Source: Verrucomicrobiales bacterium (GTDB lineage Bacteria; Verrucomicrobiota; Verrucomicrobiia; Limisphaerales; UBA9464). Taken from it: DNA of 51,099 nucleotides. The notes beneath the pieces were generated by a model, which worked only from the letters and a program-made list of their open reading frames with translations, ran no database searches and was not told the origin of the DNA. Every line of letters starts with the position of its first letter. The first letter of the stretch is position 1. The translations under genes were made by a program, and so were the position numbers. The stretch covers positions 1 to 51,099 of the forward strand of contig SXSK01000266.1 in assembly GCA_005793375.1 (NCBI GenBank). Direction: 5' to 3'. Below are positions 10,001 to 17,617 of this stretch, piece by piece.

Positions 10001-10799
10001 CGGGTTGAGCGATGCATTAATCCTCGCGGCGGCTGACCCATCGGAAACGCTTCGTTTGGAAGCTTCAAAACTCAATGCTGAATTGAATCCCAACGACGCG
10101 GCGGGTGCGTTGGTTGCAAAACTCACCTCCGGTTCCATAGCGGAGCAACAGTCCGCTTTTGAATCCCTGGGAGACCTCAAATCGGAAAGTGCCGACGCGA
10201 TCCTCGCGGACTGGTTGGATCGGCTGATGAAGCGCGAAGTGGCCAACGAGGTGATGTTGGATTTAGTCGAGGCAGCCTCTAAGCGCACCGCTACCGCTGT
10301 CCAGCAACGATTGACCGCCTACAATGAGTGGAAACTTCCTAACGACCATCTGACTCCATTCCGCGAGACCTTGACGGGCGGGGATGCAGAGCGCGGGAAA
10401 AAAGTCTTTTATGAACGCCAAGAAGTTGCCTGCACTCGGTGTCACAAAATTGACTCGGATGCCGGTGGCGATGTCGGTCCGAATCTCGCGGGAATCACAA
10501 CACGAGCCACCGCAGAGCATGTGTTGGAATCCATTGTTTTTCCCAATCAACAGATTGCCGATGGATTTGAAAGCGTGCTCCTGACGCTCAAGAACGGCAC
10601 AACCTACGCAGGGGTTCTCAAGTCCGAGACGGCGATAGACCTCGTGGTGAACTCGCCCGAAGACGGGTTGCTCACCCTCAAGAAATCCGAGATATCAACC
10701 CGGGAGCGCGGGTTGAGTGGCATGCCCGATGGGATGGGCCAGTTACTGAGCCGGCGCGACCTCCGGGATCTGCTGCAGTTCCTGGGAACTTTGCGTTGA
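7062..10799 (+). CDS. Giant PVC-type haem-binding CxxCH protein with propeller and HEAT-like repeats
   Basis: 1245 aa, secreted: a signal peptide lies near residues 25-45 (RRGVLNVLVLISAVILDPLTA). First comes the membrane-bound-dehydrogenase-like propeller of planctomycete/verrucomicrobial proteins (LKVELWAAEPMLANPVAFSVDEQG, with DTNGDGRAD as a calcium-type loop and later LKFGPDGRLYFSCGDRG). A long alanine/leucine-rich HEAT-like array follows from about residue 540 to 1080 (VRQEAQFELAARG, VRAQAARLLGSSK). The end is a single cytochrome c domain with CTRCH at about residues 1124-1128 and the family tail LRDLLQFLGTLR. It is probably a periplasmic sugar or polyol dehydrogenase-like electron donor; the substrate is unknown. 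It ends only 13 bp from the convergent AAA+ gene, leaving no room for separate terminators. Confidence 0.9.
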   Translation: MRLQSAAMSFFARDSRWFYSNPTIRRGVLNVLVLISAVILDPLTAADIDRVREADSVRSGYRPLVAADRVATPILAPASKEGEIRLKQFKVAPGLKVELWAAEPMLANPVAFSVDEQGRVFTSETYRYRSSVLDIRHYMFMLEDDLASRSLDDRLKQIRKWFGPDGERLLSQETEVIRMLTDTNGDGRADQSTVFADGFNSPLDGIASGVLARRGEVWVTDIPSLWRFRSGNGDSSRDASTGLKVSNRLASSPRAMRGFVAEELQRGFGVRFSFTGHDLHGLKFGPDGRLYFSCGDRGARLLTKEGKTIDLPDEGAVFRCEPDGSNLEVVHRGLRNPQELAFDEYGNLFTGDNDSDQGDRERWVLIQEGADSGWRVGHQHAPLGNAGMWNLERLWVPHFEGQAAYVMPPIANLGDGPSGIVYDYAGTYSGSQPRTGLASHGGPAHRFLMAYFKGTSAKSGIYSVALRANGAAFELVDHQEFVWNSLVPDVDIGPDGAVWFADWHEGWPKSNKGRIYRAFPSSLENDPIAKETQRLLAEGLSQRGAGELLALLTHPDMRVRQEAQFELAARGTSSYPGLRDVALTSPNLFARLHAMWGIGQLARVLPLNAFVEELAALKPLLSDSYPEVRAQAARLLGSSKLLSAAQGIASLTRNSSERVRFMALQALGDLLSDPRVGRVNRSDGGSAGKMQDTPLYVGFALLKSQPPTPQFIAAGQQLFNTPELIERAFQVSRSRPQDSKLFSLSAVVAARRMEHPSASLFLESLDPLVQLEAARAINDLPIVGALPALAAMGQPGLLDKLLHQFSALTTELHPPRVRISPGAIRDVRVDQPLPWTNAPIDQLAPMLLRIVNANFRLGTPETAVRLAALTVRKDLPEQIRSEAVFALASWSKPAQRDRVTGNFRPLAARDATPARDALRPQLAVLFGPGSSELQIAAADAVARLELREAAPELKALLGNRAASVFARAKALRSLAILKSDGLSDALILAAADPSETLRLEASKLNAELNPNDAAGALVAKLTSGSIAEQQSAFESLGDLKSESADAILADWLDRLMKREVANEVMLDLVEAASKRTATAVQQRLTAYNEWKLPNDHLTPFRETLTGGDAERGKKVFYERQEVACTRCHKIDSDAGGDVGPNLAGITTRATAEHVLESIVFPNQQIADGFESVLLTLKNGTTYAGVLKSETAIDLVVNSPEDGLLTLKKSEISTRERGLSGMPDGMGQLLSRRDLRDLLQFLGTLR

Positions 10800-10812
10800 T
10801 TCTAGAAACCCA

Positions 10813-13800
10813 CTACCAAGGCAACGGCAATGCCGACAGAACCGCGGCGCGCCATTCTTTCGTAGTGGGTTCGGGCGGCAGGCGGAGCCCGGATCGGTAG
10901 TCCACATAGCCTTTGCCTTCCGTGGAGAATCGAATCAACGGCGCCATAAGTTCCGAAGATTCGGTTTGACCGGCGAGCCGTTCTAATGCGACCCGGGCGG
11001 CCTCAACGGATGGGATCTCCAGCAGTTGCAACCGAACCAGGCGCAGACGACCATTAGAGAGTCGCTGCAAATGGAAGCCCAACTGAGGCTGCAAAAGTTG
11101 GCGGGCACCCGGCCCGCGGACGATCAGTCCCTGGATGCGTTGGGCGAGACTGCCCTCCAGGATGGTATAAAGAAATGCGTCGGCATTCGCGGCGAGCTGA
11201 GGCCAGATGGGTTGGACGGAGTATCCCCAGCAGTCCTCCAAGATTTTTCGATACACCTCGGCGCACTGGATGGGGCCGTAGGCTTCATCCGAGGGAATTC
11301 CCTGGAACACCAAGGCAAAGGAGGAGGCGTTGGCGGGACCCTCGATCATGACGTCGAGCAATGCGAGTTCTCGCAGCGAGGAGGCTAGCGGCGAATCCGG
11401 TAATCCAGACGCCTCATCGGGCTCCTGAATATCACGAAGTTCAAATCGAAGCGCTTCGGTGGCCCGCAACGCGTCAGACCTTGGCCGACTAGTGTTTAGT
11501 ATTCGTAATGGCTTTTTGGAGGAACGAGTCAAAGCGGCTTCTGCCAGACCCAGCCAAGCATCCACCTTCTTCATTTGTTCCCGGCAGAAGATGGCGTGGA
11601 CTTGTTCCGCGGAAAGCTGACCCAAATCGATCCGGCCCGCGGGTGCTGTGGCGTCGATTCGATTCTCCAGTACGTCCAATCGATCGCGGATAGCGTCGAG
11701 AAGCTGGGCCGCCGTTTTGCCACCTGCAGATTTGCGTTGAGCCCACAACGGGATGTGATCACTCCAAAAAGCTGTCCTGGTCGCGGGCAGAATAGGTTGC
11801 AGCTTCAAACCGAAAGCGTCTCCGTCAAAATGAAACTCTAATCGTGTGGGAGCGCCGGGCGGAATCGCCACAAGTCGTTCGGCGAGTGGTTGAGCCAATT
11901 CACGTTCCACCACCCGCTTGAGCGCCCGGGCGCCGAGTTGAGGGTGGTGCCCCAACTCCACCAAACGCGCGATCGCCGCCGGTGTGACCTCGAGCAGACA
12001 TTCCCGTTGCCGGAGTCCTTGCCGACTGAACACGCCTGAAATTAGGGTGTTTGCTATCTGTTCCAGGTGCGACCGTTCGAGGGATTGAAACGCAATGACG
12101 CGATCCAAGCGGTTGAAGAATTCGGGTCGGAAGAATTTTTCGGCGGCACCTCGATACGTGTCCTCAATACGGACAACATCAGTGTGAAATCCGGGAGTGT
12201 TGCGAGCCTCACGCACACCGAGGTTGGACGTGAGCAGGATGACCGCGTTGGTGAAATCGGCGACGCGGCCGAGGGAATCTGTAAGACGGCCTTCATCGAG
12301 GACACCCAATAATAGATCGAAAACTTCTGGGGCAGCCTTCTCAATTTCGTCGAAAAGCACCACCGAGAACGGCTGTCGTCTCAGGGCACTGGTGAGAAGC
12401 CCGTCCGGCTCGCGTGGTATTCCAACGAGTCGAGTGACGGCACTGGCATGCACATACTCATTCATGTCGAAGCGAAGCAATCGTTGGGTGGAACCAAAAA
12501 GGAATGTGGAGAGTGCTTTGGCTGATTGCGTTTTGCCAACCCCCGTCGGACCGAGCAATAAAAAGGTCGCCAAGGGACGCGCCGGATCGTTTAAGCGCGC
12601 TTTCAATACACTGACGGTATCGGCGAACGCCTCGAGGACGTTGGGCTGTCCTGCGATTTCGCGACCTAGTGCTTCGACCACCTCACGACGAGTCAAGCCC
12701 GTACGCGCATCGAGCAATGCCAGTCGAAGTCCACTCTGCTGTCTAAATTCATCCAAGGTTTCGTTTCGTCCCACCCGGCCACCAGCGGCTCGGGTTGCCA
12801 GACGTCTCAAGAACCCTGCCGCCTTCCCTGGAAAGGCGGCGTCCCGCACAAATCGGCGATGCAAATCCACCGTTATCGGTACGACCTCAGGCGACATTTC
12901 ACAACGATGCTGCGATTCCAGGTCACGGGAGAAGGCGATCAGCACTTTCCAGGTATCTCGCAGGGAGGATTCATGCACCGGCAAGACCTGGAACAGATCG
13001 GCGAAGGCTCGATCCCGTTCGCGGAATACCCGCAAGGCTTCGTGTGTCATTTCGCCAAGGAACCGGACCGATCGTTTTTCGAGAAATGGCTTAAGAACGG
13101 CAGCGACGTTGAGATCACTGGCAGCGCTGATACCGGCGCTGAACAAGCCCAGGAGGTCGTCGACATAGAGGATCGCGTCACGCGTGGCGATATGGTCGAG
13201 GATGGCGAGAACACGATTTTCCCATTGGCCAAGGACACTCATACCGCTGATGAGGCGCATCGGACTGACCTGCCATATCACACGAGGTGCCGAGTCGAAT
13301 TCTTCTGGAGAAACCACCGAACCATTGGGCGCGGGTCTCAGTGACGAATTGCTGGGGGTACTTTCTCGACGATGTCGTCGTGCGGTTTCCAGGCGCCGAA
13401 TTGCCTCATGGATCAGTGCGGTTTTCCCAACCTTGCGTGGGCCCACGAGGAGGATGCTCCGGCGATCGTGTGCCGAGAACAGTCGCAACAATTCGGCTAC
13501 CTCGGTATCGCGGCCAACGGCGCGATCGAGATCCTCTGGATAGAGATCGTTCAGACGGTGCCCGATACGGCTCAGTTCCGTGGCGCCATCCATCGGTCCC
13601 TCCTCCTCATCGCCGAAAAGAACGGCAAACTTAGATTTCTTAGCTACCTGAATTTTCGAGGAAGGCTCGATGGAAACCTCCATCGATGCCAGGCGAACTT
13701 TGCCCTGCAAGATGAGTGTGTTTAGGTCTATGAGGATACCCGCCTTTTCCTGAGCTCTTAGGTGACTCGTGATCACCTGAGTCGCACGCTCCTCAAGCGA

Positions 13801-14169
13801 TTGGCCTTGGCCGACTTCAAAAACTTCAAGGGGAAGGGATGGTGTGACGTACAACATTCGGCCCAAAGCGGCCCATCCCATCAGCACGAAACGTCTCAAG
13901 GCGGTGGTGGACTTCAATTCAATGCGTAGCTCCAACGTGGTCTCGTGCAAACTGGGGGCATTGGTCCAGGCAGCCAAATCGTCGTGGCGTGGTGCCTTAC
14001 CGATTTCGGAAAGATGCTTCTGCACGGCAGCATTGAGACGATTTAGGACGCGAGCCAATTTGGGACCGCGCTCGCGGATGGTTGGGTGGAATACCGGTCG
14101 CACATCGAATACCACCTCCGAACCACGGCCCGTGAGTTCCTCGATCAGAATGGGAATCGTGAGGGTCAT
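10813..14169 (-). CDS. Clp-like double AAA+ ATPase B, with extra N- and C-terminal regions
   Basis: 1118 aa from the ATG at 14169; the ORF track's 14181 is a GTG. Residues 1-170 have no Clp_N motif. D1 has Walker A GPRKVGKT (about 243-250) and Walker B ILYVDDLL, with Asp-Asp in place of Asp-Glu. D2 is complete: GPTGVGKT (about 540), VVLFDEIEK (about 604), sensor 1 TSNLG, arginine finger FFNRLD, sensor 2 LGARALKR. After sensor 1 the loop reads TPGF, where ClpP-binding ATPases carry a hydrophobic-Gly-Phe/Leu tripeptide. The last 200 residues hold LIVRGPGARQLLQPQLGFH and YVDYRSGLRL, which recall class I release factors without their GGQ part (inference). It starts one base after the stop of its paralogue. 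No Clp peptidase is visible in the window. Confidence 0.85.
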   Translation of the reverse strand: MTLTIPILIEELTGRGSEVVFDVRPVFHPTIRERGPKLARVLNRLNAAVQKHLSEIGKAPRHDDLAAWTNAPSLHETTLELRIELKSTTALRRFVLMGWAALGRMLYVTPSLPLEVFEVGQGQSLEERATQVITSHLRAQEKAGILIDLNTLILQGKVRLASMEVSIEPSSKIQVAKKSKFAVLFGDEEEGPMDGATELSRIGHRLNDLYPEDLDRAVGRDTEVAELLRLFSAHDRRSILLVGPRKVGKTALIHEAIRRLETARRHRRESTPSNSSLRPAPNGSVVSPEEFDSAPRVIWQVSPMRLISGMSVLGQWENRVLAILDHIATRDAILYVDDLLGLFSAGISAASDLNVAAVLKPFLEKRSVRFLGEMTHEALRVFRERDRAFADLFQVLPVHESSLRDTWKVLIAFSRDLESQHRCEMSPEVVPITVDLHRRFVRDAAFPGKAAGFLRRLATRAAGGRVGRNETLDEFRQQSGLRLALLDARTGLTRREVVEALGREIAGQPNVLEAFADTVSVLKARLNDPARPLATFLLLGPTGVGKTQSAKALSTFLFGSTQRLLRFDMNEYVHASAVTRLVGIPREPDGLLTSALRRQPFSVVLFDEIEKAAPEVFDLLLGVLDEGRLTDSLGRVADFTNAVILLTSNLGVREARNTPGFHTDVVRIEDTYRGAAEKFFRPEFFNRLDRVIAFQSLERSHLEQIANTLISGVFSRQGLRQRECLLEVTPAAIARLVELGHHPQLGARALKRVVERELAQPLAERLVAIPPGAPTRLEFHFDGDAFGLKLQPILPATRTAFWSDHIPLWAQRKSAGGKTAAQLLDAIRDRLDVLENRIDATAPAGRIDLGQLSAEQVHAIFCREQMKKVDAWLGLAEAALTRSSKKPLRILNTSRPRSDALRATEALRFELRDIQEPDEASGLPDSPLASSLRELALLDVMIEGPANASSFALVFQGIPSDEAYGPIQCAEVYRKILEDCWGYSVQPIWPQLAANADAFLYTILEGSLAQRIQGLIVRGPGARQLLQPQLGFHLQRLSNGRLRLVRLQLLEIPSVEAARVALERLAGQTESSELMAPLIRFSTEGKGYVDYRSGLRLPPEPTTKEWRAAVLSALPLPW

Positions 14170-14170
14170 G

Positions 14171-17100
14171 TCACCGTTCACCCCCGATGGCGCGGATACG
14201 CCGCGCCAATCGTTCTTCGATCAAGATTCGAAGAATTTCGTCGATAAATTCCCCATTCCAGGGGCGCTTGCCCAGAGTGGCGTCCTCGACAAATTCTTGC
14301 CGAAGATCGAAGGCGCGACACCGGTTGGCGTGAAACGTGGCGATGCCTCGAGTTTTTTGAACAATTGCCGGAGGATGGTACTCCTCGAAGCCAGTTGGTT
14401 GGACCTGGACAAGCACATGCACCTCTGGGTCACTCCCCAGGATGGAGTTCAGTCCATGTTCTTCTTGAATCAGCGCCCACAGCAACGGGCCGCGGGCTTG
14501 GAAAACCACTCCCGAGATTTCCTGCCAAGGCAACGGCTTGAGTTTTTGCCCGGAAGACACTGTGGGGGGCTTTGGCATGGATTGGCCCTCTTCGACAGTC
14601 GTGAGGGTTTTCGATAGTTCGCGCAACAGCACCGGGGGAGTGTTCGTCGAAAAGCGGTCGTTTGGGTCGTCCATTGCATGACGGGATAGGGTCATGGTCT
14701 TCGATCGTGAATGGGTCGTGGAGGAAGGGGTGAAGTAGGCAGCGGCAATCAACTCCCCGTGAGTGTTCAGTAACCGGCCATAAGCGGTCGCGAACGCGTG
14801 CATAGAATGTCGGGGCTCGGCAACGATGGCGAGGACGACATCATCCGGCCGGTCGAACATGAGGCGGAGGATCCATCGTTGAAGTCGGCAGTGTTCGGTG
14901 GAGAGGGTGTTGAGATGAGACGAGAGCGATGAGCCTGAGAACGGGGTTTCCTGGGCGTAGGAAGCTAGCAAATAATCGCTCTCCAATTCTTGCGCGGCTT
15001 GTATATGGGTATCCACGGCGGCGATGCATTGGTGCAACTCGGGCAGACGAGCGACACGTTCCTTATCGGCTGGAGCAGATCCACGTTTTCGAACCAACGA
15101 CTTTTTAAGCGCTTCGAGCAGACTCATTTGGTTCTCGATGGCCCGAACCTCGGGTGAGTGTCGCAATCGGGCGGCTTGACGGCGATAACGGGTTAGGTCG
15201 GCGACGCCATCGTATGCCGTTGGGGATCGCTTAGAGGCAGGCGCCTTTCCGCACAGTGCGACCGATAGTTTGCCTGCCTGAATCGAAACCGTAGCCGCCA
15301 CTGGCGCTGTTTCTTCATACCCATTGAGCGCTGCGGCCAGTGGCGCAACAAACTCTTGCTCCATTCGACGCTTGAGCGGACGCGCCCCATAACGGACATC
15401 GTAACCGCGGATAGCCAAGTGTTCGACAACCTCTGGACTGATATCCAACGTCACTGATCGCTGAGCTAGGCCATCGCGTTTGAGAACGAGATCCATCTGT
15501 CTCCGGGCAATGGCCATGACAACCTCCTGGGGCAACGGGGCAAACGGCAAGATCGAATCGAGTCGATTGTAGATTTCAGGCCGTAGGAACTGGCGCACCG
15601 CATCCGCAAACGGTTCTCCTGTCGCCGAATTCGAAGCCGCGCCAAAGCCGCTGGGACCACGTCGCACCGATTCCGCACCGAGGTTCGACGTCATAACAAT
15701 CACCGCATTGCAAAAGTCGGCGACACGTCCTGAGGCATCCGTCAGGCGTCCCTCACCGAGGATCTGGAGTAAGAGATCAAAGAACGAAGCATCGGCTTTT
15801 TCGAATTCATCCAGGAGTAGAACAGAGAACGGTTGTTCGCGAATCCGTGCGGTGAGGAGTCCTTCTGGAGAACCCGCCCCCAAGCCGCCGATAAGTCGCT
15901 GGACCGACATCACATCGCTGAATTCGGACAGATCAAATCGGGCAAGCCGGTTGGCATCTCCGAACAAAAAATTGGCCAAGGAACGTGCCAATTCTGTTTT
16001 GCCAGTGCCAGTGGGACCGATGAGCAACAGGGAGGCCAGCGGACGGCGCGGCCGCGCCATACGGGTTTTGATGAGCACTAGGATATCCAACACGCGGTTC
16101 ACGGCTGCGGTTTGTCCAATCACGCGTTGCGCGAACCACTCCCGCGCGACTTCCAGATCCAGCACCGTTTCATCGTCCAGCAGGACAGTCGGCAAGCCGG
16201 TTTCCCGTGAGAATCCACGGATGACCTCGGCAACGGTCAGGTTTTTTTGAGGATGAGCGTCGGCGAGGAGTTGTTTCAGAAATCGGACGGGGCGTCCTGG
16301 GTTGGCCGAGTAAGTCGCGTAGCGGGCGTGCAGGCGGTACAACCAATCCAGGGCTTCCACGGGTTTGGAACATTCCGGTCCGGGGGCATCCATCCAGAGC
16401 TTACCCAAAATTTGACGCAGTGACTCAGGAGTAGGCTCCTGGATTTCTTGAACCACAAACGCGTTGATGAGATGTGGGTCCCGCTGTCGCAGCGCGCCAA
16501 GTTGGGAAGGAGTGCATTCGGCGATGATCACAACCTCTCCTCGAGCCAACCAGGGGCGAATGAAGCCGGCGACACTTTGCCCGCCGCGCCCCAAGCGACC
16601 GACTTCCTGGAGTTCGAAGAGCGACCCGATATGAAGGATCGCACGAGCTCGAGACAGTTCCTGGCACAGTTGCTGGCAACGTTCCTGCCACATGCCAAAA
16701 CCGACCTGACCCCGCATGAGACGTGAGCCCGCGGTAGTCCAGAACGTCGTGTGAGCGAATCCATGGGCAGCCCGGTTTCGCGCGAGTTCCTGAACCATTG
16801 CCGTTTTCCCGCAACCCGGTGGTCCGACGAGCAGCACGCTTCGAGGGCGCGAGCTGGAGAGTAGGGCTACCAGGTCACCCAGCGCGGTTTCCATTTCATA
16901 GGCAATCGGTACTTGGGCAGCTCGCCACCGGGCTGCGGTGGCCCTTCGGAACGGAGGCATTTCATCCGCCAGACTCGAGAGCACCGATGTGGGCTTCTTG
17001 GATTGTTCCGAAGTCAGTTCGATTTCTCGCGGTTCCGGCAGATGCGCCGATACCGAGACTTGCCCCAGTCGAATCGCATCCACGCGTTGGACGGTTTGGA

Positions 17101-17557
17101 GGAGCGAGAGTGTGAGGCGTTTGTGTCGGCTAATAAGCACCAGACGGATGTGGGCGCGGACGCGATCCATCAGGAGCTCAGGACGGTGTGCCATCACTTG
17201 GATCCCCAACTCGGGGACAAAGGCATGAAACAGATCCTCCCGTTCAGCCCAGCGAACCACGGCGAAAGTCAACACAGCCGTTTTCTCCCAGTCGGGTGAG
17301 CGTTTGGGTGGTTCGAATTCCACAATCACCGAGTCGATTTCTGCCTGAATAGCCAGGCGACGCCGATACATCGACGCGGCGGGGCATAATTCCGGGTCTG
17401 ACAACAAAACTTTGGCCTTCTGGCAGAACAACCGCTCAGCCGATTCTGCGGAATCACCCACCGCAGAAATCTCTGAAAATCCCAGTCCATCCACCAATTC
17501 CGTGCCGTCCTCATAACTGCGGCGGACAGTGATAATCGTAATTACGGGATCTGGCAT
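14171..17557 (-). CDS. Clp-like double AAA+ ATPase A, degenerate D1 Walker B
   Basis: 1128 aa. Residues 1-190 are a non-Clp_N region with a stretch (DLFHAFVPELGIQVMAHRPE) that loosely resembles a HicB-like half-fold. D1 keeps Walker A GPPGCGKT (245-252), but the Walker B position reads ILHIGSL, so the catalytic Asp-Glu is gone. D1 may bind ATP but should not hydrolyse it. D2 is intact: GPTGTGKT (514-521), LLLDEFEK (D583, E584), TSNLG (N625), YNRLD (R665), YGARPLKR (R726). After sensor 1 the loop is PSGFG. The C-terminal 250 residues repeat the plan of the downstream protein, including ARGPLLWALIQEEHGL and AFDLR. It is 60 bp downstream of the barrel-like gene and overlaps nothing. The pair probably forms a mixed or paired ring; the function is unknown. 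Confidence 0.85.
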   Translation of the reverse strand: MPDPVITIITVRRSYEDGTELVDGLGFSEISAVGDSAESAERLFCQKAKVLLSDPELCPAASMYRRRLAIQAEIDSVIVEFEPPKRSPDWEKTAVLTFAVVRWAEREDLFHAFVPELGIQVMAHRPELLMDRVRAHIRLVLISRHKRLTLSLLQTVQRVDAIRLGQVSVSAHLPEPREIELTSEQSKKPTSVLSSLADEMPPFRRATAARWRAAQVPIAYEMETALGDLVALLSSSRPRSVLLVGPPGCGKTAMVQELARNRAAHGFAHTTFWTTAGSRLMRGQVGFGMWQERCQQLCQELSRARAILHIGSLFELQEVGRLGRGGQSVAGFIRPWLARGEVVIIAECTPSQLGALRQRDPHLINAFVVQEIQEPTPESLRQILGKLWMDAPGPECSKPVEALDWLYRLHARYATYSANPGRPVRFLKQLLADAHPQKNLTVAEVIRGFSRETGLPTVLLDDETVLDLEVAREWFAQRVIGQTAAVNRVLDILVLIKTRMARPRRPLASLLLIGPTGTGKTELARSLANFLFGDANRLARFDLSEFSDVMSVQRLIGGLGAGSPEGLLTARIREQPFSVLLLDEFEKADASFFDLLLQILGEGRLTDASGRVADFCNAVIVMTSNLGAESVRRGPSGFGAASNSATGEPFADAVRQFLRPEIYNRLDSILPFAPLPQEVVMAIARRQMDLVLKRDGLAQRSVTLDISPEVVEHLAIRGYDVRYGARPLKRRMEQEFVAPLAAALNGYEETAPVAATVSIQAGKLSVALCGKAPASKRSPTAYDGVADLTRYRRQAARLRHSPEVRAIENQMSLLEALKKSLVRKRGSAPADKERVARLPELHQCIAAVDTHIQAAQELESDYLLASYAQETPFSGSSLSSHLNTLSTEHCRLQRWILRLMFDRPDDVVLAIVAEPRHSMHAFATAYGRLLNTHGELIAAAYFTPSSTTHSRSKTMTLSRHAMDDPNDRFSTNTPPVLLRELSKTLTTVEEGQSMPKPPTVSSGQKLKPLPWQEISGVVFQARGPLLWALIQEEHGLNSILGSDPEVHVLVQVQPTGFEEYHPPAIVQKTRGIATFHANRCRAFDLRQEFVEDATLGKRPWNGEFIDEILRILIEERLARRIRAIGGER

Positions 17558-17617
17558 GGCGCGGACAGGAAGACTGTCGAGGATTATAGACCAAATCCAG
17601 ACGGGAATCGGCGGGGG

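Noticed and set aside
12197-13168. 323-aa plus-strand ORF
   Set aside because: Antisense shadow of the second AAA+ gene; Arg/Ser-rich low-complexity composition.
14169-14181. 11-bp overlap of the two AAA+ genes
   Set aside because: Depends on a GTG start; the ATG at 14169 starts one base after the upstream stop.
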